Shown here: one piece after another, positions 16,390 through 25,932 of the stretch
Numbering within the stretch: position 1 is the first letter of the stretch
Layout of the letters: every line of letters begins with the position of its first letter
Assembly: GCF_036322585.1 (NCBI RefSeq)
Contig: NZ_AP024600.1
Location: forward strand, 2,480,001-2,544,000
Direction: 5' to 3'
From: Luteolibacter sp. LG18
Lineage (GTDB): Bacteria > Verrucomicrobiota > Verrucomicrobiia > Verrucomicrobiales > Akkermansiaceae
DNA: 64,000 nt
Translations under genes and position numbers: made by a program
The notes under the pieces: generated by a model
Databases searched by the model: none
What the model was told of the DNA's origin: nothing
Seen by the model: only the letters and a program-made list of their open reading frames with translations

Positions 16390-18900
16390 ATGCAGTTTTC
16401 GTCCTTCCTGCCCCTCTGGTTGCTGCTCGGCTGCGCCGCCGCGAGCGTGTTCGCGTGGCGCCGTTCGCTGGTCGATCGACCGCCGGTGCGCAAGTGGCTG
16501 GCCCACGGCCTGCGCCTGCTGGGCGTGGTGTGCCTGGTGCTGGCGCTGTGCCGGCCCTATTGGCTTTCGCAGAGCGACAACCTCCACGTGGTCTACCTGG
16601 TGGACGTTTCCGAGTCGGTGGATCCCGGCGCGGTCCGCACCGCGGCGGCTGAGATCGAGCAGGCGGCGGGCGCGCTGCGCGGCTCGGACCGGGCGTCGGT
16701 GTTGTCATTCGGCACGAAACTGGCCCCCTCCGATCCCGTCGCCCTGCGCAAGCTGGCGGACGAGGCGGACAAGGGCACGGCGGAGGCGTCGCTGCGCGAT
16801 TCCACGCGGATGTCCGAGGCGTTGCTCGGATCGCGGCTGGTGTTCGATGCCGGGATGGCCCGCCGCCTGGTGGTGTTTTCCGATGGCGCGCCGACCACGC
16901 CGGGCGTGGCGGATGCGATCAAGACCTTGGAACAGGAGGGCGTGGACGTTCGTTTCCGCCAGCTCGATGGGCTGAAGCGTCCCGAGGCGGCGATCGTCGC
17001 GCTTGAACCGATGACCAAGGTCGCCTACCGCGGCGAGATCGTGCGCATGCGCCTGCGGATGCGGGCGAACGAGGCGATGATCGCCACCGCCCGCGTGCTC
17101 CATGGCGGGGTGGCCGTTGCCTCCACGCCGGTGAAACTGGAGGCCGGGAAGGAAACCGCGGTGACCCTCGATGTCGCCATGACCGCCACCGGCGAGAGCC
17201 GCTGGGAAGCGGAACTCCAGCCGGAGAAGGACTGGTTCCCGGTGAACAACAAGGTCGCCACCACCATCACGGTGAAGGGCGAGCCGCGCCTGCTGGTCCT
17301 CCATCGCGACGAAAAGCAGATGCGGCCGCTGGCCCGCGCGCTGAAGAAGCAGGGGATCGAGCTGGAACTGCGCGGCGAGCGTGGCCTGCCCGACACCATG
17401 GCAGAGATGCTCGCTTTCGATGGCGTGGTGCTGGCGGACGTTCCCGCCACCGCGATGAACCTGCGCCAGATGGAGCTGCTGAAACGCTACGTGTCCGATT
17501 TCGGTGGTGGTTTGGCGATGCTGGGCTCGGAGGATTCGTTCGGCCTTGGCGGTTACTACCGCACGCCGGTGGAGGAGGCGCTTCCGCTGACCTCGCGTTA
17601 CGAGAAGGAAAAGCAGAAGCCGAGCCTCGCGATGACGCTGGTGATCGACAAGAGCGGCTCGATGAGTGGCGAGCGCATAGCCTTGGCGCGTGCCTCCGCG
17701 AAGGCCGCCGCGGAATTGCTCGGTGCGCAGGACCTGATCGCCGTGATCGGTTTCGACAGCCAGCCGCAGGTGATCCTGAACATGACCAGTGCCGCGGACC
17801 GCGGTACCGTGCTCAACGCGATCGATTCGCTGGAAGCCGGTGGTGGCACCGATGCCTATCCGGCGATGGTGAAGGGCAAGGAGCTGCTCCAGAACTCGGT
17901 GGCGAAGGTGAAGCACATGATCGTGCTCTCGGACGGTGAGACGCCCGAATACGACTTCCCCGGCCTGGTGCATGACATGCGCGCGCAGGGCATGACCGCT
18001 TCCGCGGTGTGCCTCGGCGAGGGCGGAGCCACCGAGCTGATGAAGATGATCGCCCGCGAGGGTGGTGGCCGTTACTACGAAACCAGCGAGGCGGCGAACC
18101 TGCCACAGATCTTCACCAAGGAGACGATGCAGGCGTCCCGCTCGGCGATCAAAGAGGATCTCTATGGCACGGTGGTCACCGGCGACCATCCGATCCTCTC
18201 CGGCTATGAGAAAAGCCAGCTTCCCTTTGTCCTCGGCTACGTGATGACCCAGCCGAAGCCCTCGGCGAACCTGCTGCTCGCCGCGGAAACGGGCGATCCC
18301 TTGCTGGCCGTCTGCCGTTACGGCCTTGGCACCGGCCTATGCTGGACCTCCGACCTCACCGAAAAGTGGGGCGGCGAGTGGCTGGGCTGGGGCAATGGCG
18401 GCGCGTTCTGGGCGCAAGTGTTCCGCGGCATTGTCCGCAAGGAGCAGTCGGCCGGACTCGCGGCCTCCGGCTCGGTCGATCACGAACGCTGGCACATCGA
18501 TGTCACCCGCCGCGATGAACAGGACCGCCCGGTGGACCGCGTGAAGTGGGACGTGAAGGCGATCGATGCGAACGGCGGCGATGTGCCCGTGTCCATCCGT
18601 CAGACCGGCGTCGGGCGTTACCTCGCGGATGTGGATCTCGCGGGTCGCGACCGGGTGAACGTCAGCCTGCGCGATCCCGACCACGCCCTGATGAAGACGC
18701 TCGGTTGGCAGCGCGATTACCCGGCGGAATACCGGCTCGACCGTGAGCCGGAGCCCGCGCTGGCGGCATTGGCCCGCTTCGATCCGGCCTCCGTGCGCGC
18801 GCAGATGCCGCGCACGGCGGTTTACCAGGACATCGCCCACTGGTTCGTTTACGCCGGGTTCGCCTGCCTCATCGGCGGCGTGGCGGTGCGGCGGATTTGA
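16390..18900 (+). CDS. double-vWA membrane protein with glutamine-amidotransferase-like fold
   Basis: The 836-residue protein has two N-terminal membrane segments (about 5-20 and 35-55). A first vWA-like domain follows (YLVDVSESVDPG near residue 78), then a region resembling a class I amidotransferase fold (GEPRLLVLHRDEK, then GGGLAMLGSEDSFGLGGY, about 298-390). A second vWA domain has an intact metal site (VIDKSGSMSGE near residue 418). A C-terminal membrane segment ends the protein. I see no convincing Cys-His-Glu triad in the amidotransferase part, so it is probably non-catalytic. It is the last gene of the block; a GTAG-type repeat lies 23 bases after its stop. Confidence 0.85.
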   Translation: MQFSSFLPLWLLLGCAAASVFAWRRSLVDRPPVRKWLAHGLRLLGVVCLVLALCRPYWLSQSDNLHVVYLVDVSESVDPGAVRTAAAEIEQAAGALRGSDRASVLSFGTKLAPSDPVALRKLADEADKGTAEASLRDSTRMSEALLGSRLVFDAGMARRLVVFSDGAPTTPGVADAIKTLEQEGVDVRFRQLDGLKRPEAAIVALEPMTKVAYRGEIVRMRLRMRANEAMIATARVLHGGVAVASTPVKLEAGKETAVTLDVAMTATGESRWEAELQPEKDWFPVNNKVATTITVKGEPRLLVLHRDEKQMRPLARALKKQGIELELRGERGLPDTMAEMLAFDGVVLADVPATAMNLRQMELLKRYVSDFGGGLAMLGSEDSFGLGGYYRTPVEEALPLTSRYEKEKQKPSLAMTLVIDKSGSMSGERIALARASAKAAAELLGAQDLIAVIGFDSQPQVILNMTSAADRGTVLNAIDSLEAGGGTDAYPAMVKGKELLQNSVAKVKHMIVLSDGETPEYDFPGLVHDMRAQGMTASAVCLGEGGATELMKMIAREGGGRYYETSEAANLPQIFTKETMQASRSAIKEDLYGTVVTGDHPILSGYEKSQLPFVLGYVMTQPKPSANLLLAAETGDPLLAVCRYGLGTGLCWTSDLTEKWGGEWLGWGNGGAFWAQVFRGIVRKEQSAGLAASGSVDHERWHIDVTRRDEQDRPVDRVKWDVKAIDANGGDVPVSIRQTGVGRYLADVDLAGRDRVNVSLRDPDHALMKTLGWQRDYPAEYRLDREPEPALAALARFDPASVRAQMPRTAVYQDIAHWFVYAGFACLIGGVAVRRI

Positions 18901-18923
18901 GGGAGGCGGCGCCGCTTCGAAAT

Positions 18924-19054
18924 GTAGCTGAAAGCTCTGCTTTCAGAATGTATCGGACGGCTCCAGTCGTCCGGCGGGATGGAGCGTGTTTGGCCCAACC
19001 AGCCACCGCCAACAGAGCTGGCGGAGACAATTCGAAAGCAGAGCTTTCGACTAC
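18924..19054. repeat. GTAG-bounded paired-hairpin element A (REP/BIME-like)
   Basis: The element runs from GTAG to CTAC. It holds four hairpins: CTGAAAGC/GCTTTCAG, CGGACG/CGTCCG, CCGCCA/TGGCGG and TCGAAAGC/GCTTTCGA. It belongs to the same family and orientation as B (44147), and C (50796) is the inverted form. It sits between two convergent genes, 23 bases after the vWA stop and 39 bases from the fucosidase stop, and may act as a bidirectional terminator or mRNA stabiliser. Confidence 0.88.
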
Positions 19055-19092
19055 AATCAGGTGAAGATTGAGCCGCGAATATGCTGTGTGTG

Positions 19093-21012
19093 CTACTTCA
19101 CCACCACGCCGATCTCGGCCAGCGTGACGTTGTTCTTCTCCAGCACGTGCAGGGCGGTGAAGCGCAGGTAGCGCGCGCTGGTGCCGACGGGGAGATCGAC
19201 GCGTTGCTCGATGGGGTTCGCGCGGATGTTCGAAAACTCGCCTTCCAGAGGCTTGCCCCAAGTCTGTCCGTCGTTGCTCCACTCGATGCGATAACGGTCC
19301 ACCACCGCGTGAGCCGAGCCGTCCTGGCGGGGCAGGAAGGTGGCGGCGGACAGGTTCTCGGTCTTGCCAAGGTCGAGCGTGAGCGATTGCGGCGGTCCCT
19401 GCTCTCCTTGCACGGAATCGTGGGTGCACCAGAAGGTGGAAGGATTGCCATCGATGGCGGCGGCCGCGGGATGATCCTTGGTTTCGAAACTGGAGGTCAC
19501 CTTCCAGTCCTTCTTCATCGCGGCCGCGGGATCGACCTTGGCGAGCGAGTCGGGCACGTCGTCCGGCATCTTCCACAGTGAAACTTCCGCGAGGCAGGGC
19601 GAAGCGGCGCTTTCGAGGATGCGCACCCGCACGCCATCCGCGGTCACCGGCTTGCCGGTCAGCAGCACCTGGTGGCCGATGCTGGAACCGGTGCCGATCC
19701 ACTCGCTCCACGTTCCATTCTGACGCACGTCGACGGCGAACTTCCGCACGCGCTGGCCGAGCTGGATCGGTTCGCGCAAACGGATCACGTCGAAGGTGCG
19801 CGTTTCCGGCAGCGTGAGTTCGAGCGTGGCGGTCTTCGCGTTGTCCGGCGCGGCCCAGTAGGTGGCCTTGTCCGCATCGAGGACCTTGGCGGCTTCGAAA
19901 CCTTCGCCGCGGTTCTGATCGGCCGTGGCCTTCGCTCCATCGGCGAAATTCTTCGAGAACAACTGGTCGAGTGCCTTCTTGTATCCTTCCAGCGCGGCGA
20001 CATCGGCGGCATGGAGTTTGCCGCGACGGTCCGGCGGAATGTTGAGCAGGAAGGTCGCGCCATGACCCACCGAGTTGAAATATAGGTTCAGCAGGTTCTT
20101 CGGGCTGCGGACCCTGGCGTTCTCGGACTCATGCCAGAACCAGCCGGGACGGATCGAAACGTCCACCTCGCCGGGGATCCACGCCGTGCCATCCGGTGTG
20201 CCGGTGCCGAGGTCCTTCATCGGCATCCCCGGGCCGGGCTTCGAACCATCCTTGGTCGCCGGGGTGTAAGTGGCCCAGCAGGGATAGCCCGCGATGCCGC
20301 GCTCGTTGCCGATCCAGCGGGTGCCGGGGCCGACGTCCGAGAACATCGAGGCTTTCGGCTGGAGCTTGCGGACCAAGGCCCAGGTGTTCGGCCAATCATA
20401 GTAGGTCGTGCGGTCGATGCCGCGCTTCTCGCGCTTGCCACCGTAGAAGCCATCGCCGCCATTCGCGCCGTCGAACCACACCGCAAAGAGTTCGCCGTAG
20501 TTCGTGAGCAGCTCGGTGAGCTGGGCGCGGTAGAGCGGGATGTATTCGGGCGTGCCGTAGGCGGCGTTGTTGCGGTCCCAGGGAGAGAGATAGACGCCGA
20601 ACTTGATGCCCGCGCGCTTCGCCGCCTCGGAAAACTCCTTCACCATGTCACCGTTGCCGTCCTTCCACGGAGTCTTGGAGATGTTGTGGTCGGTGGTCTT
20701 CGTCGGCCACATGCAGAAGCCGTCGTGGTGCTTGCAGGTGAGGATCACGCCTTTGAAGCCGGCCTTGGCGATCGAACCGACGATCTGGTCGGCGTCGAAG
20801 TCGGTAGGATTGAAGATCGACGGGCTTTCGTCGCCATAGCCCCACTCCTTGCCGGTGAAGGTGTTCGTCGTGAAATGGACGAAGGCGTAGGTCTCCAGGT
20901 CCTGGATCGCCACCTGCGAGGCATCCGGCAGGGCACCGTAGGGGGCGGGAGGCGGCACGGCCTGGGCGAGACCGAGCGACAGGAGGGCGGGGATCAAGAG
21001 ACGGGCATTCAT
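19093..21012 (-). CDS. secreted alpha-L-fucosidase, GH29, with F5/8-type C domain
   Basis: The 639-residue protein begins with a signal peptide (MNARLLIPALLSLGLAQA); I prefer this ATG over one 33 bases upstream. The GH29 domain shows VHFTTNTFTGKEWGYGDE, LTCKHHDGFCMWP and LFAVWFDGANG, whose Asp (about residue 181) is the expected nucleophile. Residues about 500-639 form a discoidin/F5-8 type C domain (AAAIDGNPSTFWCTHDS, RYLRFTAL), which usually binds sugars. It differs clearly from the fucosidase at 205 and resembles the GH29 subgroup with narrower linkage specificity. The stop TAG is in a GTAGCACA context. It is divergent from the GH1 gene with a 97-base gap. Confidence 0.93.
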   Translation of the reverse strand: MNARLLIPALLSLGLAQAVPPPAPYGALPDASQVAIQDLETYAFVHFTTNTFTGKEWGYGDESPSIFNPTDFDADQIVGSIAKAGFKGVILTCKHHDGFCMWPTKTTDHNISKTPWKDGNGDMVKEFSEAAKRAGIKFGVYLSPWDRNNAAYGTPEYIPLYRAQLTELLTNYGELFAVWFDGANGGDGFYGGKREKRGIDRTTYYDWPNTWALVRKLQPKASMFSDVGPGTRWIGNERGIAGYPCWATYTPATKDGSKPGPGMPMKDLGTGTPDGTAWIPGEVDVSIRPGWFWHESENARVRSPKNLLNLYFNSVGHGATFLLNIPPDRRGKLHAADVAALEGYKKALDQLFSKNFADGAKATADQNRGEGFEAAKVLDADKATYWAAPDNAKTATLELTLPETRTFDVIRLREPIQLGQRVRKFAVDVRQNGTWSEWIGTGSSIGHQVLLTGKPVTADGVRVRILESAASPCLAEVSLWKMPDDVPDSLAKVDPAAAMKKDWKVTSSFETKDHPAAAAIDGNPSTFWCTHDSVQGEQGPPQSLTLDLGKTENLSAATFLPRQDGSAHAVVDRYRIEWSNDGQTWGKPLEGEFSNIRANPIEQRVDLPVGTSARYLRFTALHVLEKNNVTLAEIGVVVK

Positions 21013-21109
21013 GGACAAAAACGAAGGAAACCGCAGAAATATCACGGCGAATTACCCGATGGTGCGAGGAAAACTTTCAGAGGATTCCGGCTGTGTTAGG
21101 CTGCCCGCG

Positions 21110-22477
21110 ATGCCATCCGATCCCGTGTTTCCAAAAGACTTCGTGTGGGGAGCCGCCACCGCCGCCCCGCAGATCGAAGGGGCCGCCGCTGTCGATGGCA
21201 GGGGCGATTCGGTGTGGGACGTGTTCTGCCGCGAGCCTGGACGGGTATTCGGTGGCCACACGCCGGGGACGGCCTGCGATTTTTACCGCCGCTGGCCGGA
21301 GGACGTGGCGATGATGCAGGCGGCCGGGCTGCCCGCGTTCCGGCTTTCGATCGCGTGGCCGCGGGTGCTGCCGGAGGGCTCGGGCCGCGTGAACGAGGCC
21401 GGGCTGGCGTTCTACGACCGGCTCATCGACGGCCTGCTGGCCGCGGGCATCCGCCCTTACGCCACGCTGTTCCACTGGGACCTGCCGGAGGCACTGCAGG
21501 ATCGCGATGGCTGGGCGAACCGCGACATCGCGGGATGGTTCGCTGACTATGCGGAGGTCGTGACGGCGAAACTCGGCGACCGGGTGAAGGACTGGATCAC
21601 CTTCAACGAGCCGCAGATCTTCCTCGGCTTCGGCCACCGCGCGGGCACCCATGCGCCGGGCCTGAAGCTCTCCGAGGCGGACGTGCTGCGTTGCGCCCAC
21701 CACGTGAATCTCGCCCACGGCCGGGCGGTGGCGGCGATCCGGGCGAACGTGGCGGACGCGAAGGTGGGCATGGCCCAGGTGGCGAACGTCGGCATTCCCG
21801 CGGACCCGGGGGATCCGGCGTCGGTCGAGGCGGCGCGGCGGATCACGCTGGAGCCGGAGTGGACCGGCGATGCCTCGACGTTCCTTGGCTCTTGCTGGTG
21901 GTCGCAGCCGATGTACCGCGGGGCCTATCCCGTGTCGCTGGCGGAGCGGCACCCGCGGTTCCTCGAAACGGTGGTGAGGGAAGGGGACCTCGCGGAGATT
22001 TCACGTCCGGTGGACTTCCACGGGTTCAACTACTATTTCGGTCGTAGGATCGCGGCGGACGGATCGGTGGTGAAGGCTCCTCCCGGTGAGCCGCGTACTG
22101 CCTTCGGCTGGCCGCTGCACGCGGAGGGGCTGTATTGGGCAGCGCGTTTCTACCAAGAGGCGTGGGGGCTGCCGCTGTATATCTTCGAAAACGGCCTGTC
22201 CTCGATGGACTGGGTGGACGTGAACGGCCGGGTGCCGGACACGATGCGGATCGACTTCCTCACCCGCTACCTGCGCGAGCTCCGCCACGCCATCGGCGAT
22301 GGCGCGGACGTGCGCGGCTGGTTCCACTGGTCGTGGATGGACAACTTCGAATGGGCGGACGGCTACAAGGAACGCTTCGGCCTCGTGCACGTGGACTACG
22401 AGACGCAGCAGCGCACGCCGAAAGACTCGCTGGCGTGGCTCAGCGAAGTGATTCGAACGAACGGAAGCAACCTCTGA
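21110..22477 (+). CDS. beta-glucosidase, GH1
   Basis: The 455-residue protein is a GH1 retaining beta-glycosidase, probably cytoplasmic because it has no signal peptide. FPKDFVWGAATAAPQIEG opens the barrel, as in all GH1 enzymes. The acid/base is Glu167 in DWITFNEPQ and the nucleophile is about Glu360 in YIFENGLSS. The C-terminal WSWMDNFEWADGYKERFGL is the usual aglycone-site segment. The ATG at 21110 gives the family N-terminus; longer in-frame starts overlap the divergent fucosidase. The neighbouring GH94-like phosphorylase suggests use of beta-glucosides such as cellobiose. Confidence 0.95.
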   Translation: MPSDPVFPKDFVWGAATAAPQIEGAAAVDGRGDSVWDVFCREPGRVFGGHTPGTACDFYRRWPEDVAMMQAAGLPAFRLSIAWPRVLPEGSGRVNEAGLAFYDRLIDGLLAAGIRPYATLFHWDLPEALQDRDGWANRDIAGWFADYAEVVTAKLGDRVKDWITFNEPQIFLGFGHRAGTHAPGLKLSEADVLRCAHHVNLAHGRAVAAIRANVADAKVGMAQVANVGIPADPGDPASVEAARRITLEPEWTGDASTFLGSCWWSQPMYRGAYPVSLAERHPRFLETVVREGDLAEISRPVDFHGFNYYFGRRIAADGSVVKAPPGEPRTAFGWPLHAEGLYWAARFYQEAWGLPLYIFENGLSSMDWVDVNGRVPDTMRIDFLTRYLRELRHAIGDGADVRGWFHWSWMDNFEWADGYKERFGLVHVDYETQQRTPKDSLAWLSEVIRTNGSNL

Positions 22478-22484
22478 ACGGAAT

Positions 22485-22556
22485 CACGAAAGGACACGAA
22501 ATCAGAGCAGGCTTCCGGCGTTCGCCTTCATTTCGTGAATCTTCGTGTCTTTCGTG
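22485..22556. repeat. inverted repeat with tandem words (CACGAAAG family)
   Basis: The left arm CACGAAAGGACACGAA (22485-22500) is answered by TTCGTGTCTTTCGTG (22542-22556), with extra partial copies (TTTCGTGAA) between them. Each arm is itself a repeat of CACGAAA. It lies between the convergent GH1 and GH94 genes and may fold as a bidirectional terminator. Confidence 0.75.
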
Positions 22557-22577
22557 GTTTGAACCAAACCGAGCGGA

Positions 22578-25500
22578 TCAAGGCGTCTTGATCTCCAGCA
22601 GGTTCTTGTCCTCCTTCAGCAGCGCCGCGAAGGCCGCGGCATCCACGGAGAATCCTCCACGGCGATACGGGTGCGGGGTTTCTGTCGTCTCGACATCCTT
22701 GCCATTGAGGCGCACCGCGGGCGAGCCACGGTGGAACACCACCTTCAGCGGCTTGCCGTCCCAGGTCAGTGAGACTTCAAGGCCGTTCGCCGCTTCCGGC
22801 AGGATCGGGTCGAGGCAGACGCGGTCGTAGTGGCGGCGCAGTCCCAGCACCCGCGTGCGGACGATGTGGCAGAACAACCCCGGGCCGCTGGAGTAGAGAC
22901 GCCAGCCACCTCCCACCGGAATCTTGCCCGCGACGATGTCTTCGTAACGGTCGGCCGCTTCGTAGCGGTCGTTCACGGCTGCGTCCGAGCTGCTGAAATA
23001 CAGGTTCGCCTGGCGCGGCAGCGCGTGCGGCACCGACCGCTGGATGCCCACCGGATTGACCTGTTGGAGCCCGTGCCACAGCGCGTCGCGCTCGCCGAGG
23101 ATCGAGAGCATTTCCAGGTACCGCAGATGGGCATGGGAATAGAACACGCCGATCTCCCGCGCGAACGCGGCGGAGCTTTCCGCGCGCTCGAAGACCTTGC
23201 GCGGTCCACCGCGATAAGGGGCGGGCCGGTCCATCAGGCGCGCGCCGTCGGCTGCTAGCAGCTTTTCCCGGATGATCGCGAGGTGGTGCTCCGCCTGCTC
23301 CTTCGAGAACAGCCCGGAAATGATCGCGCGCTTCATCGGCAGCAGGCGGTAGTGGATGCCGGTTTCGGTGTCCTGCGGGTGCAGCAGCGGATGACCCGCC
23401 TTGCCGTCCTCGTCGAAGACGAAGAACCCGCTCGCGACGCCATCGACCACCAGCCAGCGATGGAAATCGGCGTGCACCGCATCGGCGAATCCGGCGACGC
23501 CCGCGAGGGTTTTGCCGCTGCGTTGCTCCAGCTCCTCCAGACGCCGCAGCACCTGGTAGGAAAGCGCGACGGTCCAGGTGCTGACCATGTGCTCGCGCAG
23601 CTCCGGGCGCGCCGGTTGCAGGGAGTCGTCCCAATCGCCTTCGCCGTAACGCAGCAGCGCGGTGCCGGGGAAACATTGCTGGCGCATCCACGCCACCGCC
23701 GCCTCGGCGTGCGCGAGGACGGTCGATGGCTGGCCTACCGGACGTGCGGTATTGGCATCGGTCCAATCCACCAGCTCATCGAGGAAGGCGAAGTCGGACG
23801 TGCTTTCCAGGTAGTCGCACAGCGCCTTGAGCGGCCACAGCGGGATATCGCCGTGCATGTGGCGCTGTTGGATCCAGCCGAAGGGATCGAGCATGAACCA
23901 CTGCGGCCAATCGCCGCTGCCGAGATACTGATGGCTGAAGACGCCCGTCAGCGTCTCGCGCACCGCGTCGTGGCGGTCGATCGCGAGCAGCAGCTCCACC
24001 GAACCCTGGGTCACATCGCGGGTGCCCCACGCACCGCCGTTCCACTGCTCCAGGCCGTGCGGATCGCTGTAGTGGATGATGCCGTTGTGAATGAACCACG
24101 GCAGGATGGCGTCGAGCGCCTCCACCTCGGGAAGATCGACGCCGGAAACGCGCAGCGCGCGGGTGGCGGCCTGCCACACCGGCTGCACCTTCGGCCGCTG
24201 CACATACGTGCGGGTGAAACCGCTCAGACGCAGGCCGAACTCCTTCACCGCCACGGTTTCATACACGAGGTGCGAGGTCGCCGCGTGCTCGAAGCCCAGC
24301 AACTCCGATCCACCGGCCTTCTGGAACGCCGCGGGATCGAGCGCCTCAACGGTGAACTTCGCGTCCGGGAAATGCTTCCGCGCCAGTGAATCCGGCCCGG
24401 CTTGCACCGTTGCCGTGAAGCCATCGAGCGTGACCGAGGCATCCTCCTCGCCCTCGCGTTCGCCGCCCACCAGCCCGTGGCTGATCACGAACTCAGCGGG
24501 CTTGCCCGCTTCCACCACCAGCGAGGTGGTTACCTCCGGCGCGCCGCTGGAAACTTCCGCCGTCACGCGGATGCGGCGGCCATCGAGTTGATAGATCCAT
24601 TCGCAGGACGTCAGCCCCATCACGAAGGCCGAGGGAATGCCTAGCCACTCAAGGCCATCCGCGTCGCGGAGACCGATGCGTTGGCCGGAGAACCGTTGCA
24701 GCCCGAAGCGCTCGCGCACCGGGCTGAGCAGGCGGTGGAAACTCGGATGGCCCACCGCCAGCAGGCTCTGGAAGACGCCCGCCATGTGGCAGGTGGTGTC
24801 GAGCAGGTCGTTCACCGCGTCCACGCTCGAACCGCTGCGGAGGATCAGCGCGTGCGGACGCGTGACCGTTTCCTCCTTCGCCCGCGTCACCACGTGGCGG
24901 CGCTCGTCGCCATGGAAGAACGATCCGATCCGGCCATCGGCCAGCGTTTCCACCGCGCCCCATGCGCCACCGAACCAGCTTTCCAGCTCCGCCTTCGAAA
25001 CCTCCGCGCCGTGGATCACCCGCTCGGGCGCGCGTGCCGTTTGCAATTGCGGCGGCACGGGGAACTCCATGGCCTGGAGGTCCTCCACCGCCGCGTGAAG
25101 GCACGCTACGTCGGCCGGTCCGCTGGCGGCGGGATGATCGGCGCGGTATTGAGCGATGAACCGCCGGAGGATCACGCCTCCGGGCGCGACCACCGCGGGC
25201 TTCGAATACAGGGCGGGGTAGGAGGTTTCGTCCTGCCGCACGCGACCCGGTGCCGGCGCGTTCAACAGGCCCTTGGCGACATCGCCTCCGGTTCCTTGCG
25301 AGCCGAAAAATTCCGAGGCGTCCGTGCTGAAGCCGGAGGTGCCCTCGATCCACGATTGGATCAGCCACGGATACCGGCCGTCCACCGCCAGGTTCTGCCG
25401 CGACGCGATCACATGGCCGAAGGCCGGATCGACGATCTCATGATGATCGACGTACTGGCTGGTGTAGGACTCGTTCAACCGCGCCGCGAACTGGGTGGTG

Positions 25501-25904
25501 AGCCCGAGATCCATCCCGTGCACCGCCTGCACGATCACCGGATGCGGTTGGTGGTTGGTCGCGGTGACCTCGATGATCCAGCCGTCCTTGATCGGTTGCA
25601 GCACGGCGGTGGCCTCGATGCCTTCCACCTCGGTTTCCCAGCAGGCGGAATGTTCGTCCGCGGAGAAGAGTCCCCCGCCCGGGCCCGCGAGCGGGACGCT
25701 CCGATGACCGTGGGCGTCCGCCACGATGAGCGCGATGCGGTGCAGCGAGCCACCCACCGGGCAACCGAGCAGCAGGTTGAGCAGGATGTTGTCCGCCCGC
25801 AGCGCGTGCAAGGTCCCGTCCGGCAGGAATTCGAAGACCGGTGAGGTGCCGGTGCGGATCAGCGGAAGATTCGAGTGACGGAGTAGCGGACGCGGCTCGG
25901 ACAT
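22578..25904 (-). CDS. GH94-like glycoside phosphorylase
   Basis: The 1,108-residue protein matches the cellobiose/chitobiose phosphorylase family (formerly GT36). These enzymes cleave beta-glucosides with phosphate to give a sugar 1-phosphate in the cytoplasm; no signal peptide is seen. The N-terminal half is a beta-sandwich. The C-terminal half is an alpha/alpha barrel with WNGGAWGTRDVTQG, DWPQWFMLDPFGW and HGDIPLWPLKAL. GDWDDSLQP (D757-W-D-D760) corresponds to the catalytic Asp region. It is longer than classical cellobiose phosphorylase (about 800), which may mean a different substrate such as a longer beta-glucan. The exact substrate cannot be read from sequence. Confidence 0.85.
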   Translation of the reverse strand: MSEPRPLLRHSNLPLIRTGTSPVFEFLPDGTLHALRADNILLNLLLGCPVGGSLHRIALIVADAHGHRSVPLAGPGGGLFSADEHSACWETEVEGIEATAVLQPIKDGWIIEVTATNHQPHPVIVQAVHGMDLGLTTQFAARLNESYTSQYVDHHEIVDPAFGHVIASRQNLAVDGRYPWLIQSWIEGTSGFSTDASEFFGSQGTGGDVAKGLLNAPAPGRVRQDETSYPALYSKPAVVAPGGVILRRFIAQYRADHPAASGPADVACLHAAVEDLQAMEFPVPPQLQTARAPERVIHGAEVSKAELESWFGGAWGAVETLADGRIGSFFHGDERRHVVTRAKEETVTRPHALILRSGSSVDAVNDLLDTTCHMAGVFQSLLAVGHPSFHRLLSPVRERFGLQRFSGQRIGLRDADGLEWLGIPSAFVMGLTSCEWIYQLDGRRIRVTAEVSSGAPEVTTSLVVEAGKPAEFVISHGLVGGEREGEEDASVTLDGFTATVQAGPDSLARKHFPDAKFTVEALDPAAFQKAGGSELLGFEHAATSHLVYETVAVKEFGLRLSGFTRTYVQRPKVQPVWQAATRALRVSGVDLPEVEALDAILPWFIHNGIIHYSDPHGLEQWNGGAWGTRDVTQGSVELLLAIDRHDAVRETLTGVFSHQYLGSGDWPQWFMLDPFGWIQQRHMHGDIPLWPLKALCDYLESTSDFAFLDELVDWTDANTARPVGQPSTVLAHAEAAVAWMRQQCFPGTALLRYGEGDWDDSLQPARPELREHMVSTWTVALSYQVLRRLEELEQRSGKTLAGVAGFADAVHADFHRWLVVDGVASGFFVFDEDGKAGHPLLHPQDTETGIHYRLLPMKRAIISGLFSKEQAEHHLAIIREKLLAADGARLMDRPAPYRGGPRKVFERAESSAAFAREIGVFYSHAHLRYLEMLSILGERDALWHGLQQVNPVGIQRSVPHALPRQANLYFSSSDAAVNDRYEAADRYEDIVAGKIPVGGGWRLYSSGPGLFCHIVRTRVLGLRRHYDRVCLDPILPEAANGLEVSLTWDGKPLKVVFHRGSPAVRLNGKDVETTETPHPYRRGGFSVDAAAFAALLKEDKNLLEIKTP

Positions 25905-25932
25905 TTGCCCTCATTCCAGCGATTTCCCCAAA

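Noticed and set aside
1838..18900. MoxR/vWA block as a phage-defence system
   Set aside because: Some MoxR/vWA genes are linked to defence, but here the genes are a typical DUF58/BatA set with exported scaffold and no nuclease, helicase or protease effector.
19000..19100. A GTAG element made by the second fucosidase stop (GTAGCACACAC)
   Set aside because: The GTAG is followed by no hairpin; only the neighbouring element A has the paired structure.
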